Below are positions 48,840 to 59,473 of a stretch of DNA of 64,000 bases, piece after piece. The stretch's first letter is position 1; every line of letters begins with the position of its first letter. This DNA is from Staphylococcus saccharolyticus. Lineage in GTDB: Bacteria; Bacillota; Bacilli; Staphylococcales; Staphylococcaceae. The notes under the pieces were generated by a model, which worked only from the letters and a program-made list of their open reading frames with translations, did not search any database and had not been told where the DNA came from. Where the stretch lies: NCBI RefSeq assembly GCF_900458815.1, contig NZ_UHDZ01000001.1, positions 434,001 to 498,000 on the forward strand, written 5' to 3'. The translations under genes were made by a program, and so were the position numbers.

Positions 48840-50746
48840 TCAGTGTAAAACCTTCACGAATTGTTTATTAGCAGTGACAAAGTATCCATCAACTGTTTTG
48901 AGACGAGGTGTTTGATTTCTAGTATAACTAATATCCATGATATTAAGTTCGTCATTAGGTTTTAAAGTTTGAATAGGGTCATTTTTAAATGACACATCAC
49001 TATATAATTTACATTTCTTTATAATTTTAATTCTTTTTGGAACTTTAGAAATATAACCATCTTTTTTCTCTAACTTCATAGGCATTACAAAGTCTTTATT
49101 TGCGGTAATGTAATGTTGATCTTGTGTAATTAATCTTGGTGTGCCTTTAGATGAATATCCCATGTCCGAAATAGTAACAAGACTTCCTGCTTGAATAGAT
49201 CCATGTTCAATTTTAAAGTTGGCATCAGTATATGTTTTGATTGTTTTCGTTGTTACCACATGCTTTGGCTTTTCAGTTAAATACTTAGTGTCAGCAGAAG
49301 TAATTTGTTTCTCAACTTTATGCTTGTCTTTATTTGGAGCTATAAATTCTAATTTAAAATTTTGACGTTTTAATTTGACGTTATCGTTATAGTTAGGGTA
49401 AGTTGCAAATACTAATTCTGCGTGATATTTATCGAATTATACTGCAATATTATAATCATTTTTCTCAAATTTTAAATCTTCAGTTTTAATATAAATAAAG
49501 TTATCTTTAGTTAGATAGTTAATATCTTTTAGCATAGAAGCATCATGAAGTTTAGCTAATTTAACAGCATTAATTTCAATATGAGGTTGTTTAAAGAGCT
49601 GAATCATTTCATATAAAGTACCATCTATCATTGTTGTGCCGTTATAAACCGGAATACATTTAGATTGAAGTGTAATAAGATAGTTAAATTTGTCTGGAAA
49701 TTTAAAAGTAATAACATGCTCTTTAATAAATTTATGTTTATGTGAATCATATATTAAAAAGTGAATATACTTTCGCATCATTTCTTTATCAGAGTGGAAC
49801 AGCTGATAGATATTTTTATATTTATCTGTGATAAGTAATGAAGATAAGTCATAGCCAACTTCATTTATCATACTTTCAACTTTGTTAAATTGATTATAGA
49901 AAAAGTCTTTATTTTCGGATTTTAAGAATGTCTTAGTTACTAAGAAACGAATATAATCCATTTCGATGATACGACTTAATAAGCGCATCATTGCAGAGGT
50001 TGGAATATCTAATTGAAGAATGAGTTGTAATACATTTAAATTGATTTTAGATTTCTCAATTACATCAGTCTATTTCACTAAAGATACATTATCTGAATAA
50101 CGATTCACATGATAAGTAGCATAAGGAGACATGGATGTACGATGACTTTTACTTATCAGTTCTGCGAAAAAAAGTTTATCTTCGCCAAATTTCATTTGTT
50201 CAAATTGAATATTGTTGTCAATGACAGTCGAACGTTTAAATACTTTATCTGGCGGACCGACTGCTCGGAAAATTTTAGGATTTCATATGGTATTAAATTG
50301 TTAGCTTCTTCAAAAGAAGAAAAACGTGCAATTTTTTTAATATTATGATCAGTATGTTTATAACACTGACCGAAACCAATATCAGATTGATGTTCGATCA
50401 TTTGATAGATGAGTTTAGGTACCCCTTGTGGATCTAACCAATCATCTGCATCGAGCAAAGTAATATATTCTCCTTGAGCCTTTGCAATACCTATATTTTT
50501 TGGTATAGCTGGATCACCGGTATTCTTATTAAGTGGAGTACATTTTATAAAGTTATACTCTTGAGCATAGTTTTGAATAATTGTATATGAATTATCAGTT
50601 GACACATCATCAATAAATATTGCCTCAAACTGTGAATAATCCATATCTAAATCTATGAGAGATTGCATACATCTCTCAATAAAAGATTCTTTGTTATACA
50701 CAGGTATAACAACAGTAACTAATTTACTAATTTTAATCTCCCTCAC
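48840..50746 (-). pseudogene. GT2 glycosyltransferase with two C-terminal DUF5776-like repeats, broken
   Basis: The N-terminal GT-A domain (VTVVIPVYNKESFIERCMQSL, FIDDVSTDNSY, TLLDADDWLDP) suggests a wall-polymer or glycolipid sugar transferase. The middle is unassigned. The end carries two tandem repeats of about 57 residues sharing the pattern YxD..F...D..Y...TPRL.T.D.Y.TANK.FV, like DUF5776/SH3b-type wall-binding modules. Lesions: a missing A near 50292 (AAATCC, expected AAAATCC), an in-frame TAG near 50070 and a frameshift near 49437. Repaired length is about 635 residues. The start may be GTG 50746, or an ATT 8 bases after GGGAG. Confidence 0.75.
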
Positions 50747-50871
50747 AAAAACGACTTTTTAAAATAGTATTACAATATTATACTATAAATTATATATTTT
50801 TTAAAAGTAGAATATTTGAATATTTTTGTTAAAATCAAGATAAGATAAACTAAAAATAGAAGATGATTTGA

Positions 50872-51264
50872 TTGAAAAAAGAGATTAATGTAGTAGGAGC
50901 TATAATTTTTTCAGATAATAAAATCTTATGTGCTCGAAGAAGTGAAAAAATGAGTTTACCGCTCAAGTGGGAATTCCCTGGTGGGAAGATTGAGAGAGGG
51001 GAAACGGAAAAAGAGGCGCTAATAAGAGAAATTAAAGAAGAAGTGAAATGTGATCTAATTGTTGGAGAAAAAGTAACAACCACTTCATATGAATATGACT
51101 TTGGTATAGTAAATTTAACTACATACAAATGTAAGTTAAATGAGATGCAACCTACATTAACAGAACATAAAGAGATTAAATGGTTAAAAGTAGAAGAATT
51201 GAAGAGTATAGAATGGGCGCCAGCAGATGTGCCAGCTGTTAATATAATTACAGGAGAGAATTAG
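50872..51264 (+). CDS. Nudix hydrolase (MutT-like)
   Basis: A 130-residue pyrophosphatase, probably cleaning oxidised nucleotides such as 8-oxo-dGTP or CTP analogues. The Nudix box GGKIERGETEKEALIREIKEE is complete with the metal-binding REIKEE. LPLKWEFPGG and the C-terminal WAPADVPAVNII are typical of MutT/NudG proteins. TTG 50872 is the apparent start, with a weak ribosome site. It ends 1 base before the helicase start, so the two were probably one operon. Intact while its partner is destroyed. Confidence 0.88.
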   Translation: MKKEINVVGAIIFSDNKILCARRSEKMSLPLKWEFPGGKIERGETEKEALIREIKEEVKCDLIVGEKVTTTSYEYDFGIVNLTTYKCKLNEMQPTLTEHKEIKWLKVEELKSIEWAPADVPAVNIITGEN

Positions 51265-51265
51265 A

Positions 51266-53903
51266 TTGAATCAACTAATCAAAGATTTTAAACAATCATT
51301 GTACAAAGGATTTATAGACAAAAGCGTTCCCTATAGGGGAAATTTTACTCCTAAATTACTAGTCAATAACAAAGAAGAAAATATACTTTCAACTATTATA
51401 GATCAATTACATAAATGTGAGTCTTTTTGTATATCTGTAGCTTTTATTACAGAGAGTGGTTTAGCTAGTTTAAAGTCACATTTACTTGATCTGAATAAAA
51501 AGGAAGTTAAAGGCAAGATAATCACATCTAATCATTTAGGGTTTAATAGTCCTAAAATGTATGAAGAGCTATTAAAGTTAGAAAATGTTGAAGTTAAGTT
51601 AACTGATGTTGAAGGGTTTCATGCTAAAGGCTATATTTTTGAACATAAAGATTATATTTCTTTGATAATTGGAAGTTCCAATTTAACTTCTAATTCTTTA
51701 ACAATAAATTACGAATATAATTTATTGTTGTCCACACATAAGAATGGAGATTTGGTGCATAATGTCAAAAATAACTTTGATCAATTATGGAAAACAGTTT
51801 CTCATTAATTAAAGAATGGATTAAAAATTATAAAGAATCATTTGTGTATTAATCATTAGAAAAACTTTTCAAAGAGCAAAAGATACAAAACTCTATAATT
51901 GAAAATTTTGATGGAAATAGAGACATTAAACCAAATTTGATGCAAGAACATGCATTAAAATCATTAGATTCATTAAGAAATAAAGATGAAAACAAAGGTT
52001 TAATTATATTCGCAACCGGTACTGGTAAAACTATTTTGTGCGCTTTAGATGTAAGGTCCTTTTCACCTAAACAGTTTTTATTTATCGTTCATAATGAAGA
52101 GATATTAAATAGAGCTAAAGAAGAATTCCAAAAAGTATTTCCTGATGAAGATAAAAGTAAATTTGGTTTATTTACAGGAAAGAATAAAGATATGGACGCC
52201 AAATATGTTTTTGCAACAATTCAAACTTTATCCAACAATGATAATTACAAAAGATTTAAAGAAAATCATTTTGATTACATAGTTTTTGATGAAACACATC
52301 GATCAGCTGCAAAAACATATCAAAAAGTATTTAATTATTTTGAACCTAAGTTTTTATTAGGTATGACTGCACCCCCTGAAAGAACAGATGAGTTAATATT
52401 TTTGAATTGTTTAATTTCAATATCGCATATGAGATAAGATTACGAGAAGCTTTAGATAATGAGATACTATGTCCGTTTCACTTTTTTGGAGTAACTGACT
52501 ATATTCAAAACGGTATAATTGATGAGGATGCATTCAAATTAAAGTATTTAGCTTCGAATGAGCGATTGATAAAACTTATTACTATGGTTACTCAGGAGAG
52601 GAGTTAAAAGGTTTAATATTTGTTAGTAGGAGAGAAGAAGCTTAAAGTAAATCAAGTTGTGATGTTAAGGCCGACACAATCAAGTATTATATTTATTCAA
52701 CAGCTGGGAAGAGAGTTAAGAAAAAGCGAAAATAAGGATTTTTTAACAGTTATAGATTTTATTGGCAACTATAAAACAAATTATATGATCCCTATAGCGC
52801 TTTCAGGTGATGCATCACAGAATAAAGATAAGTATAGGAAATTTTTAACTGATAATACAGTTTTAAATGGCGTTTCAACTATTAATTTTGAAGAGGTAGC
52901 AAAAAAGAAAATCTATGATTCTTTAGATGCAGTTAAGTTAAATCAACCTAAATTAATAAGAGAGGCATATAATCAATTACTTGAACGTTTGGTTAGAATT
53001 CCTTTGTTAATGGATTTCATAGAACAGAATTTGATCGATCCAAGTGTAATATTCTCTAAATATAAAAACTATTACGAATTTTTAGTGAAAAATAAATTTG
53101 TTAATAACGAATTGACTGTCAATGAATTTAAAAATTTAACTTTTTTATCTAGACAGATAACTCCTGGATTGAAAAAAGTAGATATCGATGTTTTAAAAGA
53201 AGTAATAAAACAAGATATATATTATGATAAATTAATTGAAAAGATGCTTTCTATTAATGAGGATATAACTGAAAAAGATGTTAAAACTTCATTAAAAATA
53301 TTGGATTTCACCTTTTTTAAAAAACTATTGGTGATACATATGGTATGACTTTAATAAAAATTTAGTTTATTTAAATGAAGAATTTAAAAAATCCTTAAGT
53401 AAACCTCTATTTAAAAGTCTTTTTTACGATCTCGTAGAACTTTCACAATACAGTAATGATAAATATCAAGATAAAAAAATAGTTTAATTCTTTATAATAA
53501 GTATTCAAGAGAAGATTTTGTTAAATTATTAAATTGGGAAAAAGATGAATCTGGTACAATTGATATCGAATGAAACATCAAACTATTCCTTTGTTTATTA
53601 CTTATGATAAGCATGAAGATGAATTTTTAAATCAAGATGAGTTAAAGTGGTATACACGTTCCAATCGAAAGTTAAGTTTCCCAGAAGTAAAAAAATATTT
53701 AAACATGAGAAAAATAATGTAGATATGTTTGTTTTCGTAAAAAAAGAGACGATGAAGGAAAATATTTTTATCATTTAGGTAAAGTTAAATTTATTGATGG
53801 TTCTGAGAAACAAGATTTTATGCCTAACGGTAGTAGTGTAGTTACCATGCGTTTATCCATGCAAACATCTGTACGTGATGATATCTACAGATATATTACA
53901 TAA
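51266..53903 (+). pseudogene. PLD-domain/SF2 helicase/DUF3427 protein, heavily degraded
   Basis: Start TTG 51266 (site AGGAGAG inside the Nudix gene). Residues 1-180 carry a phospholipase D-like nuclease domain (FHAKGYIFEH, IIGSSNLTSNSLTINYEYN). A TAA at about 51850 and frameshifts follow. Helicase motifs remain in pieces: FATGTGKT (Walker A), DETHRS (DEAH), MTAPPERTD, QQLGRELR (motif VI-like). About 60-70 codons between VSRREEA and VNQVVMLRPTQ (motifs IV-V) are missing. The tail reads as DUF3427 to the stop at 53901-53903 with further breaks. Such helicases act on DNA, possibly in repair or phage defence (inference). Confidence 0.82.
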
Positions 53904-54011
53904 ATATATAGTTGAAAACTTAAATTTATTATAAAATTAATATGTTTAATATTTTACTTTAAGAAGTAAAATTTTTAGAAATTAACCTAATAGGAAAAAT
54001 AAGTGATATTT

Positions 54012-54029
54012 TTGTGAAAATTCTCACAA
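54012..54029. promoter_or_regulatory. Rex-like operator upstream of a small unknown gene
   Basis: TTGTGAAAATTCTCACAA matches the Rex consensus at 17 of 18 positions (C for T at the start of the second half-site). It lies 73 bases before ATG 54103. Confidence 0.5.
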
Positions 54030-54102
54030 AATACTTTAAATTTACATGAAAAAGAGTAGTATGTGAAGTGTAAGGAATTGAGTAATAAATATTGGAGTGA
54101 TG

Positions 54103-54297
54103 ACTATGAGAAATGTGATTGAAGATTTAATCTTCTCTGATGCAAGTAGTTATGACATCTATGTAAACACTGGCGTTAATCAGGGGTTGGTAGGAGATAT
54201 GAAAGACGGCTATTTAACTGTTGACTCTATTCCTTATATTGATGCAGAAAGATTGTATTATTACAGTCTAGAACGTAAATCCCTTGTTACTAGTTGA
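54103..54297 (+). CDS. Small protein of unknown function
   Basis: Sixty-four residues from ATG 54103, with GGAG 8 bases upstream; the ATG at 54097 is too close to that site. Sequence is acidic and soluble (DLIFSDASSYDIYVNTGVNQGLVGDMKDGYLTVDSI), with short beta-prone stretches and no membrane segment. I do not recognise it. A Rex-like site lies upstream and two strong hairpins downstream, so it looks like a small regulated unit. Confidence 0.6.
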   Translation, partial: TMRNVIEDLIFSDASSYDIYVNTGVNQGLVGDMKDGYLTVDSIPYIDAERLYYYSLERKSLVTS

Positions 54298-54334
54298 CCA
54301 ATGTTTTAACGAACTCCCAAAATGATGAACGAAC

Positions 54335-54361
54335 TTGCTCTCAAAGAGAAATTGAGGGCAA
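54335..54361 (+). other. Hairpin downstream of the small gene
   Basis: TTGCTCTCAA pairs with TTGAGGGCAA (one G-U) over a 7-base loop, 38 bases after the stop. No T run follows. Confidence 0.45.
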
Positions 54362-54404
54362 CAATGACACTCTATATACCCCTAAAATCTAGAATAATGT
54401 GTTA

Positions 54405-54443
54405 GAAGACCACATCTTACTTCCCCGGTAAGATGTGGTCTTC
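54405..54443. terminator. Perfect 16-base-pair hairpin
   Basis: GAAGACCACATCTTAC and GTAAGATGTGGTCTTC pair perfectly around TTCCCCG. Strong structure without a T tract; it may end the small gene's transcript or belong to a small RNA. Confidence 0.55.
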
Positions 54444-54518
54444 GTTATACAAGATTGGTGAGTTAGTATACAACTACAAATCAATTTGTGAAAGGTTTGC
54501 AATTGATGACTTTCCATT

Positions 54519-54818
54519 CTATCTATTTCTACCTCTAGAATTGCCTTTTTGTTCATTTTGCTTAAAGTTGGCTTTGATACCGTTATAAGTATACGTCACA
54601 TTAAATAATTTGTTCTTTACGCGATTTAGACTTGCATATGGTATGCGTATATCATCCATTTTTTCAATGTCGTGTCTAAATGTCTTTTCTTGTTGTTGGC
54701 GTTCTTTAAGAGACATATTTAACCATTCTTCTTCTGAGAACAGGTCTTCAAAGCGAAATTCAAATGTTGGACGATGCTTATCCACTCTTAATTGTAGTAC
54801 TCGATCATTATATGACAT
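54519..54818 (-). CDS. Staphylococcal hypothetical protein
   Basis: Ninety-nine residues, ATG at 54816-54818 behind AGGGGAG. Soluble and highly charged; DRVLQLRVDKHRPTFEFRFEDLFSEEEWLNMSLKERQQQEKTFRHDI suggests a compact helical domain, and the Arg/Gly/Asn tail KGNSRGRNR is basic, perhaps nucleic-acid binding. I believe similar proteins occur in other staphylococci, but I cannot assign a family. Monocistronic. Confidence 0.7.
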   Translation of the reverse strand: MSYNDRVLQLRVDKHRPTFEFRFEDLFSEEEWLNMSLKERQQQEKTFRHDIEKMDDIRIPYASLNRVKNKLFNVTYTYNGIKANFKQNEQKGNSRGRNR

Positions 54819-55049
54819 TCTCGTATCTCCCCTTTAACCGTCAATTTCATAAATAATTTTATACTTTAACTTTATATCATTCTTAAAGAAACACAAAATA
54901 ATTGTTCTATTTATAACATTAATCTCAAGTACATACATGCTTCTATCAATACTAAGGTAGAAACACTTCAATTTCTTAATAGCTACAAAAACGTTAAGAT
55001 TGAAATATTCTTATTAAAATCTATTTTAAAGGAAAAGGAGAAAAGAGAT

Positions 55050-55736
55050 ATGGCAGAGTTAAAGCGTAAAGTAGCAGTAATTACAGTATCTGGAAGTGAA
55101 ATAGGTGAAGCAATAGCTAAAGCTTTAAGCGATTATAGGGTGAGTATTGCTTTAGTGGGTCGCAATGATAATAAATTAAATGTTGTAGCAAAGCAGTTGA
55201 ACACAGAGACTAAAGTTATACCCACAGACGTCACTCAAAAAGATAGTGTCGATGAGATGTTACAAACTGTGAAAGAACACTTTGGTCATGTAGATATTGT
55301 AGTTAATAGTGCCGGCAAAAGTTTATCTTCTAAAATAACTGATTACGATGTCGACCAATGGCATTCTATTATTGATGTCAATATTAAAGGTACATTACAT
55401 GTACTACAAGCAGCATTACCTTACTTATTAAACCAGTCTAGTGGTCATATTATTAATCTCGCATCAGTATCTGGATTCGAAGTCACTAAAACCAATGCTG
55501 TCTATGGGGCAACGAAGGTAGCCATTCATGCGATTACCCAAAGTCTTGAAAAGGAACTCGCATGTACTGGTGTCAAAGTGACAAGTATTTCTCCTGGTAT
55601 GGTTGATACACCAATGACCGAGGATTTCGATTTTGGGGAACGTAAGAAATTAGATGCACAAAACATTGCTGATGCTGTCATCTATGCGTTGACACAACCT
55701 AGTCATGTCAATGAAGTTACCGTAAGACCTGTCTAA
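55050..55736 (+). CDS. Short-chain dehydrogenase/reductase with an altered cofactor loop
   Basis: An SDR oxidoreductase of 228 residues (ATG 55050, site AAAGGAG). Catalytic [18 protein letters not shown] gives Ser, Tyr and Lys; [31 protein letters not shown] is well kept. The nucleotide loop, normally TGxxxGIG, reads [10 protein letters not shown]: both of the first glycines are replaced. This could be altered cofactor use or point decay. It ends [16 protein letters not shown]...EVTVRPV like a staphylococcal relative. Substrate unknown. Confidence 0.85.
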   Translation: MAELKRKVAVITVSGSEIGEAIAKALSDYRVSIALVGRNDNKLNVVAKQLNTETKVIPTDVTQKDSVDEMLQTVKEHFGHVDIVVNSAGKSLSSKITDYDVDQWHSIIDVNIKGTLHVLQAALPYLLNQSSGHIINLASVSGFEVTKTNAVYGATKVAIHAITQSLEKELACTGVKVTSISPGMVDTPMTEDFDFGERKKLDAQNIADAVIYALTQPSHVNEVTVRPV

Positions 55737-55838
55737 GTGAAACACAGTTCCAATATTAAAATATGATAGTAGGTTTCATGTTACACTTGAAATGTTAACC
55801 TTTTAAATCACATATTTTACAAAAGGATGAGATGAAAA

Positions 55839-57071
55839 TTGGATCAACGACAATATGAATTATTAAATATGCTAGTGAGTTACAATACGGAAAGCCCGCC
55901 AGGTCGTAATACTGACCCGTTGCAAGATGAAATCGAGTCGTTATTAGAGCAATTAGGATTTTCAATTCAACGAGAACAACTATACGAGAATGATAGTGTC
56001 ATTGTAGCGACATTAAAAGGAGAAGATTCACAAGCGCCTAAGTTAATACTTAATGGACATGTCGATGTGGCCTCTGTAGATGATGATCAATATTGGCAGT
56101 ATCCTCCTTTTCAACTTACAGAAAAGGGGCACTGGCTCTACGGTAGAGGCGTTAGTGACATGAAAGGTGGCATGTCATCATTATTCTATGTTCTAGAGCA
56201 ACTGAATCAAGATAGTCAACGTCCTAAGGGGGACATTATCGTGCAATCAGTAGTAGGAGAAGAAGTAGGTGAAGCTGGCACAAAACATGCTTGTGAAATT
56301 GGACCTAAAGGCGACTTAGCATTAGTCTTAGATACTAGTGAAAATCAAGCGTTAGGTCAAGGTGGTGTCATCACTGGATGGGTTACTGTCAAAAGTAAGA
56401 ATACCATTCACGATGGCGCTCGTAGTCAGACAATCCATGCGGGTGGGAGACTGTTTGGCGCTAGCGCTATTGAAAAAATGACAAAAGTGATTCAATCACT
56501 CAATGAACTTGAACGTCATTGGGCTGTTATGAAAAAGAGTCCTGGTATGCCACCGGGTGCCAATACCATTAATCCTGCAGTCATTGAAGGCGGTCGTCAT
56601 CCAGCATTTATTGCAGATGAATGTCGTCTATGGATTACCGTTCATTATTTACCTAATGAAAGTTATGAAGGAGTGATTGCTGAAATTGAGGACTACTTAA
56701 ATAAAGTTGCAGAAGCAGATATTTGGTTGAGAGATAATCCACTCGCTTTTGAATGGGGTGGTAAATCTATGATTGAAGATAAAGGAGAAATTTTCCCGAG
56801 TTTTACTGTACCTACCGAGCATCCAGGATTTAAACAATTGGAGCACGCACATGAGCAAATTCGTGGTAAGAAACTGCTACATGGTATGAGTACGACTGTG
56901 ACGGATGGTGGTTGGATAGCACATTTTGGTATTCCTACAATATTGTACGGACCAGGAAGTTTAGAAGAAGCACATAGCGTAGATGAAAAGATTGAAACGA
57001 GAGAGTTAGCTCGATATAGTGACGTTTTATATGCTTTTTTAAAAGAATGGTATAATCATCCACAACGTTAG
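55839..57071 (+). CDS. M20-family metallopeptidase (ArgE/DapE-like)
   Basis: Zinc-dependent deacylase or peptidase, 410 residues, start TTG 55839 (site AAAGGATGAG). Metal ligands in order: GHVDV (His), GVSDMKGGM (Asp), GEEVGEAG (Glu-Glu), LDTSE (Asp) and EEAHSVDE (His). The dimerisation insert lies at about 185-300. Annotated in relatives as acetylornithine deacetylase; with no arginine genes beside it the substrate is uncertain. 102 bases after the SDR, perhaps co-transcribed. Intact. Confidence 0.88.
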   Translation: MDQRQYELLNMLVSYNTESPPGRNTDPLQDEIESLLEQLGFSIQREQLYENDSVIVATLKGEDSQAPKLILNGHVDVASVDDDQYWQYPPFQLTEKGHWLYGRGVSDMKGGMSSLFYVLEQLNQDSQRPKGDIIVQSVVGEEVGEAGTKHACEIGPKGDLALVLDTSENQALGQGGVITGWVTVKSKNTIHDGARSQTIHAGGRLFGASAIEKMTKVIQSLNELERHWAVMKKSPGMPPGANTINPAVIEGGRHPAFIADECRLWITVHYLPNESYEGVIAEIEDYLNKVAEADIWLRDNPLAFEWGGKSMIEDKGEIFPSFTVPTEHPGFKQLEHAHEQIRGKKLLHGMSTTVTDGGWIAHFGIPTILYGPGSLEEAHSVDEKIETRELARYSDVLYAFLKEWYNHPQR

Positions 57072-57086
57072 AAAAGATATACAAAT

Positions 57087-57151
57087 AAGAGGTACAGAAA
57101 ACAATGTTAATTTTTAATAAATAAGTGTTAACTTGTTATTCTGTAACTCTT
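57087..57151. terminator. Bidirectional terminator
   Basis: AAGAGGTACAGAA pairs with TTCTGTAACTCTT (one mismatch) with inner GTTAA/TTAAC pairing; it separates the convergent peptidase and ppk. Confidence 0.6.
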
Positions 57152-57244
57152 TATATTAAATGATTGTTTAAAATAACTTTATATATTTTGATAAAAATAT
57201 GTTATGTGATAGTTACATACAAAACGTTCAAATACTTTGTTAAT

Positions 57245-59410
57245 TTATCGTTTGAAGGTCTTTCTTAATTTACTCATCCAACTTTCACCACGTTTTGAGC
57301 GAACGGGTTGACCTGCAGGTTGGACTGTTCGACTTCTAAGTTCTTGTCCATATTTTATCGCTTCTTGCATTAAATAAGCTTGTGAGTTTAAAGGTGAAAG
57401 ATTATTTCTTACATAGTGATATACACCATGATCGTCTTGGTATCTACCTTTTTCATTATCAGAAAGTTGTAAATTCATATAGTTAACTAAACGTTTACCA
57501 ATATCTTTGTATTCAACAGGGAAGAGAATTTCCACACGTTTAATCATATTACGTGTCATCACATCTGCTGAAGATAAGTAGATACGTTCGTCTCCATTAT
57601 TATGGAAATAGTAAATACGAGAATGTTCAAGTAAGCGTCCAACAATGCTGACAACTTCTATGTTTTCACTAATACCAGGGATGCCTGGTTTGAGACAACA
57701 AATCCCTCGAATGATAAGTTGGATCTTTACACCAGCCTGAGAAGCTTCAAAGAGCTTTTCAATAATAGCTTTATCAGTAAGTGAATTCATCTTCATCATA
57801 ATTTTACCATTACCATATTGTAAGTGATTGTTGATTTCTTTATCAATACGGTCGATAAATACGTCACGAATATCATACGGTGCAACAATCAACTTATTGT
57901 ATTCTGGTTTAGTTGAGTAGCCACTAAGATAATTAAAGAAGTTAATGGCATCTTCAGCTATTTCTTTATTCGTAGTGATGACACCCATATCAGTATATAG
58001 TTTAGCCGTTTTATCATTATAGTTGCCTGTTCCTAAATGAACGAAAGATGTTAATTCGTTACCGACACGTTTAACGACTAAAGCAATTTTACTGTGTGTT
58101 TTTAGATGGGTCATACCATATATAACGTGGCATCCTGCATCTTCCAACATACGAGCCCAGTGAACGTTGTTTTCTTCATCGAAACGTGCTTTTAATTCGA
58201 CAAGCACTGTGACTTGCTTGCCATTTTCAGCTGCTTCTTTCAGGCTATTAATAATTGGAGAATCTTTACTTACACGGTATAATGTTTGTTTAATCGCGAT
58301 TGTATTTGGATCATCTGCAGCTTCACGTATAAAGTCTACAATAGGTTCAAATGACTCGTAGGGATGATGGAAAAAGATATCTCTCTCAAGAGCTAATTTA
58401 TATATATTATTATTACCCAGTGATCTTGGGATTTGTGGCGTATATTTCTCATAAGTAAGATACTTTAACTTATGAGATAAATGATCAACAAGTCCAAATA
58501 AGAAAGTTAAATCAAGCGGACCGTTTAAAAAGTAAATATCATTTTCTTCGATTTCTAATTGGTCAATCAGCCACTCTATATTTTCGTTTTCAGCTGTGCG
58601 ACCATCAACTTCTAAACGAACGGCTGAACCACTTTTTCTCTCTTTTAAGAAGCGTTCTATCTCTATGAGTAAATCTTCAGCACCATCTTCATGTATAGAT
58701 AAATCTGCATTTCGAGTAATTCGGAACGTAAATGTATTTAAAACTTCATATCCTGTGAATAGGTAATTGATAAAGTAAGTAATGACATCTTCAACCATTA
58801 CTACATATTGTTTGGACTCTTCATTTAACGTTAAAAAGCGAGGAATTAACGATGGAATTTGTACAATCGCAGAATTAATTGCATCTTCAGTGTCTATATC
58901 GACAAAAATATTTAAGCTTTTATTATTTAATTTAGGAAATGGATGGTAGGCGTCTATACCTAACGGCGTGAGCGTAGGTAAGATGCTCAACTTGAACTCT
59001 TTTTCTAATTTTTCAATGAGTGACTCTGACAATGCCTCAGGCTTGACCATATCAATATCGTAATTTTTTAGTTCGTGAATGAGCTCATTATAACGTTCAT
59101 ATTGTGTCTGGACATAGTCAGTATTCTTAATTTTTATCGCATCAAGTTGCTCTTTAGGTGTCATTTGAGCCTTATTTTCAGGCTTATCATATCCCATTTT
59201 GACTTGATCCTTTAGTCCGGCTACTCGAACCATAAAGAATTCATCTAAATTCGAACTGAAAATTGAGATAAAATTTAATTTCTCAAGTAGTGGATTACTT
59301 TTATCATATGCTTCTTGCAATACTCTGTAATTAAAATCTAACCAACTTAGCTCCCGATTATTATAATACTGTGGCAAATTAATATCCTTTTCTCCCAATT
59401 GAGTTTGCAT
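57245..59410 (-). CDS. ppk: Polyphosphate kinase Ppk1
   Basis: Reversibly makes polyphosphate from ATP at the membrane. It has 721 residues, near family length. N-terminal REVSWLDFN-type [18 protein letters not shown], the autophosphorylated His in [22 protein letters not shown], and the second catalytic region [18 protein letters not shown] plus RMEHSR-like [24 protein letters not shown] are intact. ATG at 59410 with GAGGTG upstream. Follows ppx by 63 bases, so one operon. Notably free of lesions over 2.2 kb. Confidence 0.95.
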   Translation of the reverse strand: MQTQLGEKDINLPQYYNNRELSWLDFNYRVLQEAYDKSNPLLEKLNFISIFSSNLDEFFMVRVAGLKDQVKMGYDKPENKAQMTPKEQLDAIKIKNTDYVQTQYERYNELIHELKNYDIDMVKPEALSESLIEKLEKEFKLSILPTLTPLGIDAYHPFPKLNNKSLNIFVDIDTEDAINSAIVQIPSLIPRFLTLNEESKQYVVMVEDVITYFINYLFTGYEVLNTFTFRITRNADLSIHEDGAEDLLIEIERFLKERKSGSAVRLEVDGRTAENENIEWLIDQLEIEENDIYFLNGPLDLTFLFGLVDHLSHKLKYLTYEKYTPQIPRSLGNNNIYKLALERDIFFHHPYESFEPIVDFIREAADDPNTIAIKQTLYRVSKDSPIINSLKEAAENGKQVTVLVELKARFDEENNVHWARMLEDAGCHVIYGMTHLKTHSKIALVVKRVGNELTSFVHLGTGNYNDKTAKLYTDMGVITTNKEIAEDAINFFNYLSGYSTKPEYNKLIVAPYDIRDVFIDRIDKEINNHLQYGNGKIMMKMNSLTDKAIIEKLFEASQAGVKIQLIIRGICCLKPGIPGISENIEVVSIVGRLLEHSRIYYFHNNGDERIYLSSADVMTRNMIKRVEILFPVEYKDIGKRLVNYMNLQLSDNEKGRYQDDHGVYHYVRNNLSPLNSQAYLMQEAIKYGQELRSRTVQPAGQPVRSKRGESWMSKLRKTFKR

Positions 59411-59473
59411 ACTCTACATACACCTCGTTAATTAGTCTTTATTCATGTGCTTGTTTAAAATATCATACGAATT

